Source of the DNA: Citrus sinensis
Lineage: Eukaryota > Streptophyta > Magnoliopsida > Sapindales > Rutaceae
Direction: 5' to 3'
DNA: 64,000 bases
Assembly: GCF_022201045.2 (NCBI RefSeq)
Contig: NC_068558.1
Location: 12,491,501 to 12,555,500 of the forward strand
Both the position numbers and the translations under genes were made by a program. Positions 58,593-64,000 of this stretch are shown here, piece after piece (the stretch's first letter is position 1; each line of letters starts with the position of its first letter). A model generated the notes under the pieces. It had not been told where the DNA came from. It did no database searches and was given only the letters and a program-made list of their open reading frames with translations.

Positions 58593-59041
58593 ATCAATCA
58601 AATAACAATTTAACCCGAAAGAGGAAAGAGGAAACATCTCATTCACATATCACAGCGAAGCAACTCACTTTACTGGAAATATCTAAAAAAAAAAAAAAAA
58701 AAAATTTCTCTTTACTGCTGAAAGTAAATATTATTGAGCAGGGCAAAACCGCCAAGCCAATTATGTCATAATTATTATTCGTTAAAAATAAAAAATTAAT
58801 ATAATTATCCAATCATAATCGTCGTGCACCTTTCTTGGGTTTTTGACCTTTTTTTTCAACTCACGGGGGAGGAACCGCAGGGACTCTCACCGGAAAAAAA
58901 TATCTCACTCACGCACTCCACGTACAAAACTGAAATAATTTTTTTAAGAAAAAAAAAGAAATCTAAATTCAGTTGTCTTTGCATTCAATGAACCGCTTTC
59001 TATTGTGACGGAAGAAGAAGAAGAGCGGGAAAAAAAAAAGC

Positions 59042-62000
59042 ATGGGGTGTGCTGGATCGTCGCAGAGCAAAGCCGACGGTGAAGTCACTTTATCATTTCT
59101 TTTCGTCTTCTTCATTCAGTTAAAATTTATTAATTATCATTGATTTGTTAAAATTTATTAATTATCATTGATTATTTTTGTAGGATTTAGCTATCTTCAA
59201 ATCTTGTTTTTGTTAATTTTTTTTGTGATTAATTCTCAGTTGAATCCCTCTCTTTCTGTCATCTTTCCGCTGAACTTATGAACTGCTTGATTCGGTGTAG
59301 ATTAAATACATTTTCGAGTTATGTGTAATTTGTGTCAAATTTTCGAATTAATTTGATATATACATGATAAATTGAAACCAAAAAAAAGAAAAAGAAAAAA
59401 AAGAAAAAAAGAGACAGGCTTAGCGAGTGTAGTGTATAGCAAGAGATTGATTCCAAGGCTTGGTTAATAAGGTGTAAAATTTGGATTTGTTTCCCTCAGG
59501 ATGCCGCTTAAAACACATGCATTATATGGCTTGTTGTGTATTATTAAAGAGACCTGTCGGGTAAAATTCTTACCTTCTATGGCTTGTTGAATTTATAGAA
59601 AGTGATTTCTTTTGTATAAGTTAGGTTTGTAAATTGCATGATTTAGGTTGAGACCGTGTATGATTTGGAGTTGCAGTGCGCGCGCGCGCGCACAGTAACT
59701 AGTAAAATGCTGGCCTTCGTATAATTTTTTAGCTTCTTTAGCAAGCATGAATGAATGTCTGTCAATTGTGCTGAGTTGATGCTTCTGTTATTATTGTATA
59801 TATTGCAAGAAGCTTGTAACGGTGCTGCTTGTGATGTACTTTTATTATCTTATTCTCAATAGAATGAATATATCAAATTTATACAAATTGAGTCAATTTC
59901 GGTGACTTTCAAGATTCCAATGAGTTTTTAATGGAAATCTTCCCGGCCAAAAAGGAAAAAGAAGCTAATATCTTGGATTATAACTATAGTTTGAATGTTT
60001 TAGATATAATATCATGGTTTTATTAAAGTATGCCGACCGAAAACATTGGTTGTATCAGGGACTGTGAAAAAGATTCGAAAGCCAAAACCCTGGAAGCATC
60101 CTCAGCCAATAACAAAGTCTCAATTGATGCAGCTACGTGATGAGTTTTGGGACACTGCTCCTCATTATGGTGGCCGGAAAGGTAGTCCCTCAGAATGTAT
60201 GAAAACCTAAGTACTGTTTCTTTAATTACTTGAGAAAATGGAATTGATTGCTAATTTATCAGATATTAAAAAAAAAAAAAGGAAGAAGATAAAGAAAGAA
60301 GTTCGCTAATTTGGAATAGTTGAAGTGTGTGTTACCACCACAATCCATTTTTATAATAGTATGACTTCATTATAACTTTCAGAATTTGTTCATCTGCTGC
60401 TTTGTTGTGTGATTACTTATTCATTTTTCCTTGGATGATTACTTGTTAGATCTTTGAATAGATTTACCTTGAGTTGAGCATTTATATTTGTACGTTCATT
60501 TTCAGCGTCCAGATCTTGGCTTTGTAAATCTATTGTTGATCGTCTTGGAGTGTCTATAGCAAATAGCAGTCCTCTTGCTGCGCGTTATAGTGAAACTACT
60601 GTGTTAATCTCATCTCTCCTACAGGTGATGAATAAGTATGGAAATGATTCTTACCTGCAAGATAAATAGCCTTCATTGTTTAAGAAGCAATATATACAAT
60701 GAATAGGCAGGTTCTTAGAAGAGTGAAAGAACCTGGCTACAACCTTCAGGTTACCAGTTTTTCTTTGCAGCCCATTGCTGCTTCCTTTTTCAGCCATTAA
60801 CATAAACAAATAGGTCTTTTCCTTGTAATGAAACTTTCTTTTTGGTTTGATTTTGTAGCCGGACCAAAATAAGGGAGTGGTGGAAGTTTCGTTGGATGTG
60901 TATATTTATTTCATGTTCTATAAAGGATGATCATGCTTGCGGTGTTAATTTTACGCCTATCTAATTTCTTGAAAATTTCCTTAGAGGGTTTCTAGGGGGA
61001 AAAATCTGGAAATATAACCAAAAAATTACTAAAGTCAGGTATGCTATGACATAATGCTGTTTTAAGGGCTTTGCTCTCCTAAATTCAAGTTATTGTTGTA
61101 TCATATGCATAAATTGCTTACAGTTTAAAGGTTTTCAATGTTGAAATGACACTGGAAGCTAGGAATGGTGAGAGTTTATTTTTAGGGTGACCCTAAACTG
61201 AGCATTTTTTCCTGAACAGACTATGCATAGTAGAGTTCAATACGTATGTTGTGCTTAAAGCCCCTGAGGGGGCAGCCCAGTTGGTTTAGGGCTTGGTTCT
61301 GGTGCTTGGCTTTATCGAGGTCTCAGGTTTGATTCTTTTGGTGGCTTAAAAATTCCACCCTTTGTTGTCTCATGAGTCATGGGCCTAGGGTGCCCAACTG
61401 AACCCCTAGGGGGCCTGGCCGAGGCAGACTTCTGGTCCAGGTTGTGCAGGAGTCTGGATTATCCTAAAAATAATAACAATAAAAAAATTAAAAAAAGAAA
61501 ACACATGTTGTGCTTAAAAGTGTAGGATATATGAATCTTATGGTATGTTTGGATGATAATATATCTGTGAACATGAAGGATAAGAATCCAGTGGCTATGA
61601 CAAGATTGTGGTATCAAAGCTTTAGCAGTCCTGACAACCTTCAGTTAATTTTGTAGCAGATATGAAATACTGTTCAAAGTCAAGTGATGATGCATTTTTG
61701 AAGGAATGCTAAGTAGAGTGGACAGCAATGGGAGATATTGAGTGGATAGTTTTCTTTTGTATAGATTTTGAGGTCCTGCCCAGGTAGATCTTTGTTTTTG
61801 TGGTTCCATACTGATTTTTTAAAAAAATTCAAGGTTAATTTCCTACCCATAAAAAAAGGGAGCTAGAGTTAAAAATTAAGACGATGGCCGACTTGATCTA
61901 AGTTGGCTAAGGCTACGGAGAAGATCAAGTAGAATGTCGATTATGAAAAACAATGATGGGGCATAGTAAACTACTATAAGTATTATGCCACTAGAAGCAT

Positions 62001-62900
62001 CACCTTGTTTAGACAATTTTGTAAGAGCCACTGTATAACTATTACTGAATTGAGTGTTGGGCTATATATGCTCAAGTGTATATCCCCAATCATCTCAAGC
62101 TTCTGGGAAGCAACTGTAGAGCTGCATTTTATAAATTGGAAATCAAGTCTTGTAGAAAACTAGTTCTTATCACCAATTAAATTGCCAGCTACTGTGATTT
62201 GAATCAAACGTTTGAACTACAATACGGACTGTGAATTGTTGAATTAGTAGTATGCTTCGCAGAGGTTGAGGTTTCCATTAGTTAGTTATTTGGGAAGAAG
62301 TCATTGATATCAATATACTGGAAGAAGATCACAAAATGTATCCTCACAAGAAGCAAAATTGTTAATCTGTTTAGATTGCATGTAATTTCGCCGAAAAGGA
62401 AACATTTATTTTTATTTTTTTAACACTGGAAAGCAAACATGAGTGGGGAAAAATTAGTAGTTTCTCAGAACAGTCTCTTAAATTATTATTTTATTGTCAT
62501 CAATAATCTGTACTACCGGTAGAATATACTTCTTGAGTTTTATAGTTATACTTCTAATTGTCACTGTCCTTTTTTTGAAAAATCAGAGATCTGGGATGCA
62601 CTACGTGCTGCTGCTGAAGCTGATCTGAGCCTTGCGCAAGCTATTGTGGACAGTGCGGGTGTCATTGTTCAAAGCGCTGATTTGACTATTTGCTATGATG
62701 AAAGAGGTACTTTGCTGTTTATTAATTTTTTGAAGTATCAACACATCTTGTATAAATATGTTACTGAAGTTCTTGTTGAAACTTATGTTTTCCTTTCTTA
62801 TTTCTACTGCTGTGCTTTACAAATCCATCTTGCAGGTGCAAAATATGAACTACCCAAGTATGTTTTGAGCGAACCGACCAACTTGATCCGAGAAGGTTAG
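59042..62900 (+). CDS. UBTD-type ubiquitin-domain-containing protein
   Basis: Four coding exons (59042-59078, 60059-60181, 62587-62706, 62836-62900) join in frame to 114 residues. The protein reads MGCAGSSQSKADG, then VKKIRKPKPWKHPQPITKSQ, FWDTAPHYGGRKEIWDALRA, QAIVDSAGVIVQSADLTICY and ends PKYVLSEPTNLIREG. This is the UBTD1/2 (DC-UbP) N-terminal domain, which in animals binds E2 enzymes and ubiquitin; the plant protein lacks the ubiquitin-like C-terminal domain, as is usual for the plant form. MGCAGSS is a good N-myristoylation signal with an adjacent palmitoylatable Cys3, so membrane attachment is likely. The third intron-like gap (60182-62586) is long and holds a SINE and an in-frame cryptic exon candidate. 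No lesions. Confidence 0.92.
59677..59692. repeat. (CG)n tract in intron 1
   Basis: A short GCGCGCGCGCGCGC run, unusual in AT-rich plant intron sequence and potentially Z-DNA-forming. Confidence 0.85.
60506..60669 (+). other. Cryptic or alternative exon candidate in intron 2 of the UBTD gene
   Basis: After an acceptor (TTCATTTTCAG at 60495-60505) the frame that continues exon 2 (phase 1) reads ASRSWLCKSIVDRLGVSIAN, then SSPLAARYSETTVLISSLLQ up to a possible donor (CAG/GTGATG at 60624/60625). Read through, it continues VMNKYGNDSYLQDK to a stop. It would give a truncated UBTD protein with a different C-terminus. A relic of an unrelated gene is the alternative. Confidence 0.3.
61246..61518 (+). 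mobile_element. tRNA-derived SINE in UBTD intron 2
   Basis: The body spans 61260-61504 and is flanked by the 14-bp direct repeat ATGTTGTGCTTAAA (61246-61259 and 61505-61518). The A-box-like GCCCAGTTGGTTTAGGG and B-box-like CAGGTTTGATTCTT are near the 5' end, and the 3' end is A-rich. Its sequence differs from the SINE at 6835, so it is a second family. Confidence 0.88.
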
Positions 62901-63824
62901 GTTAAAGAATAGAGAGATACTGAGTACCTTGTTTCTGCAAAGATTGATTGTAAATCATGTATATTTCTCTAAATCTCCTCCATACTATTTTTCGTAAAGC
63001 CATGCTCTGATCCTCTTTATTTGTGGACTTTTTCTTTTAACTGTGTTTTGTAAGTTTCATTTGGATACCGAACAAGATCACCAGTGACCCATCTGGATAT
63101 TGTGGGAAAAAAAAAAAGGGTTTTGGTGTCAACTTGTTCTCCTGAAAGGTTGCATATTGACTTGGTAGATATCATTAAGACTTGAAATTCTCTCTCCAAT
63201 ATGCACTTGCCTGAGAAAGGCAAGTTCTTCAGGCAATTTGAATATGTATAGTTCAATGTTTAAGAATCAGAAGAGATTTTCTGATGATGTAATTGAGGAT
63301 GATTCTGTATCCCGTTGGGTAAGGTCTCTTGGATTGTATGAGACTGTTGCAGATTGAAGCTTTTCTAATCCACCATTTATGATTAAAACCAGGTTATCAG
63401 AATTATATAACTTTAAGAAGTTATTATGCAAGTTAATTTCGGTAAAATTTCCATATTCCTAATGCTAATCCACGTTGGAAATTAGCAAATAAAAGATGTG
63501 TTACATAATTCGAACAATGATTATGCATATCCTTGATGGCTTGTTTTAACAAGGGCTGCAAATTACTGTATTTTCCTTTAGAATATAACCGTTTGAGAAA
63601 GGTTCACAACCTAAATCTGCATAAAGACACACTCACAATGCAGAACCCTTCATCTTCATTTCATGAATTCTAATCCTATCAATGTACAAACCATAAGTAG
63701 TGATAGAACCAAACATTGAGTTTTAACGCTGGGACCACGAATCCCATTGTGAACTAGGTTGTTAAACCATTCTACAGAACCCAAAATGAAAACGTCAAAT
63801 AGCACGAACACCATTTCATTCACT
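62901..63824. other. Convergent 3' region between UBTD and PIP-box genes
   Basis: The UBTD 3' UTR probably extends to about 63050-63100. The rest is non-coding; short frames here have no recognisable domain. Confidence 0.5.
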
Positions 63825-63963
63825 TCATACCCTCTTAAAGAAAGATAGAATGTTGCCTTGTTTAGGATCCTTCTGATTTCCAGCTTTCTTGTTTCCTGCT
63901 TTATTCCCTGCATTAGACGGTGCATTGCTTCCTAATGCTGGAGACTTTTTAGCTGCCGCCGGC
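63825..63963 (-). CDS. Last exon of a PIP-box (PCNA-binding) protein, gene continues off the right edge
   Basis: On the minus strand, after an acceptor (TTATGTCAG), the exon reads PAAAKKSPALGSNAPSNAGN, then KAGNKKAGNQKDPKQGNILS, FFKRV and TGA at 63827-63825. QGNILSFF fits the PCNA-interacting consensus Qxx[ILM]xx[FY][FY], and it is at the very C-terminus with basic residues following, as in RNase H2 subunit B or DNA polymerase delta subunit 3. The Lys/Asn-rich spacer is low-complexity. Only this exon is in the window, so the protein's identity is open. A longer frame in another register (63656-63925) is a shadow. Confidence 0.6.
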
Positions 63964-64000
63964 CTGACATAATTACATAAATCCAACATTTAGAAGAGTA

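Larger units (their letters stand above)
52995..58601 (+). mobile_element. Mutator-like element (MULE), ~5.6 kb, with TIRs and target duplication
   Basis: The element spans 53004-58592. The terminal inverted repeats are about 96 bp (53004-53099 and 58497-58592), both starting GGGTTATTTTTACA and diverging at roughly one position in nine. Flanks are GTCAATCAA (52995-53003) and ATCAATCAA (58593-58601), a 9-bp target duplication with one mismatch, as expected for MULEs. Inside are a transposase gene (55071-56827, +) and a convergent GRF zinc-finger gene (57657-58109, -), plus a segment of possible host origin (53560-53960). TIR divergence and transposase damage suggest it no longer moves on its own. 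Confidence 0.92.

Noticed and set aside
63656..63925. An 89-codon minus-strand frame
   Set aside because: It is a shadow of the terminal exon in another register. The PIP-box frame has the better composition and motif.

Overview
The window looks like nuclear DNA of a flowering plant, most likely a eudicot. It is AT-rich, its genes carry GT-AG introns, its gene families are plant-specific (GIL1/DUF641, G-type lectin receptor kinase, CEP/PIP-type peptides), and it is full of plant DNA transposons, SINEs and a Ty1/copia remnant. A woody rosid would fit, but I cannot name the species from sequence alone.

Layout. 0.4-3.1 kb: a decayed Ty1/copia element with a non-autonomous DNA transposon inserted in it. 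4.8-15.7 kb: three small intronless genes on the + strand encoding secreted peptide precursors that share a signal peptide, a conserved R-[KE]-[LI] junction and a C-terminal SxPSPxIG[HN] core. They are separated by TE-rich spacers. 17.7-19.6 kb: an intron-containing ADP/ATP carrier pseudogene. 20.1-22.6 kb (-): an intact G-type lectin receptor-like kinase of the non-RD class. 27.3-28.8 kb (-): a GIL1/DUF641 protein whose ATG directly follows a splice acceptor. A probable leader exon near 33.3-33.6 kb and two G-boxes near 33.9 kb lie upstream. 37.8-41.2 kb (-): a complete SEC61 alpha gene with six coding exons, a leader intron, a TATA box and a UPRE-like site. 42.6-44.6 kb: a hAT derivative nested in a PIF/Harbinger-like element. 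46.5-50.9 kb (+): a seven-exon NHL-repeat membrane protein. 53.0-58.6 kb: a full-length Mutator-like element with TIRs, a target-site duplication, a damaged transposase gene and a convergent GRF zinc-finger gene. 59.0-62.9 kb (+): a four-exon UBTD-type ubiquitin-domain-containing protein. 63.8 kb to the right edge (-): the last exon of a protein ending in a PCNA-binding PIP-box.

The host genes do not form one pathway. The most distinctive local system is the peptide-gene cluster: the first gene has three tandem copies of its putative hormone core, the second has one canonical copy, and the third has one diverged copy. Genes 1 and 3 also share a 19-nt upstream sequence containing an AC-type MYB element. 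The second notable object is the two-gene Mutator-like element, whose convergent layout resembles maize MuDR although its second gene is a GRF zinc-finger protein. I assigned exons by reading splice signals and frame continuity by eye. No database search was possible.
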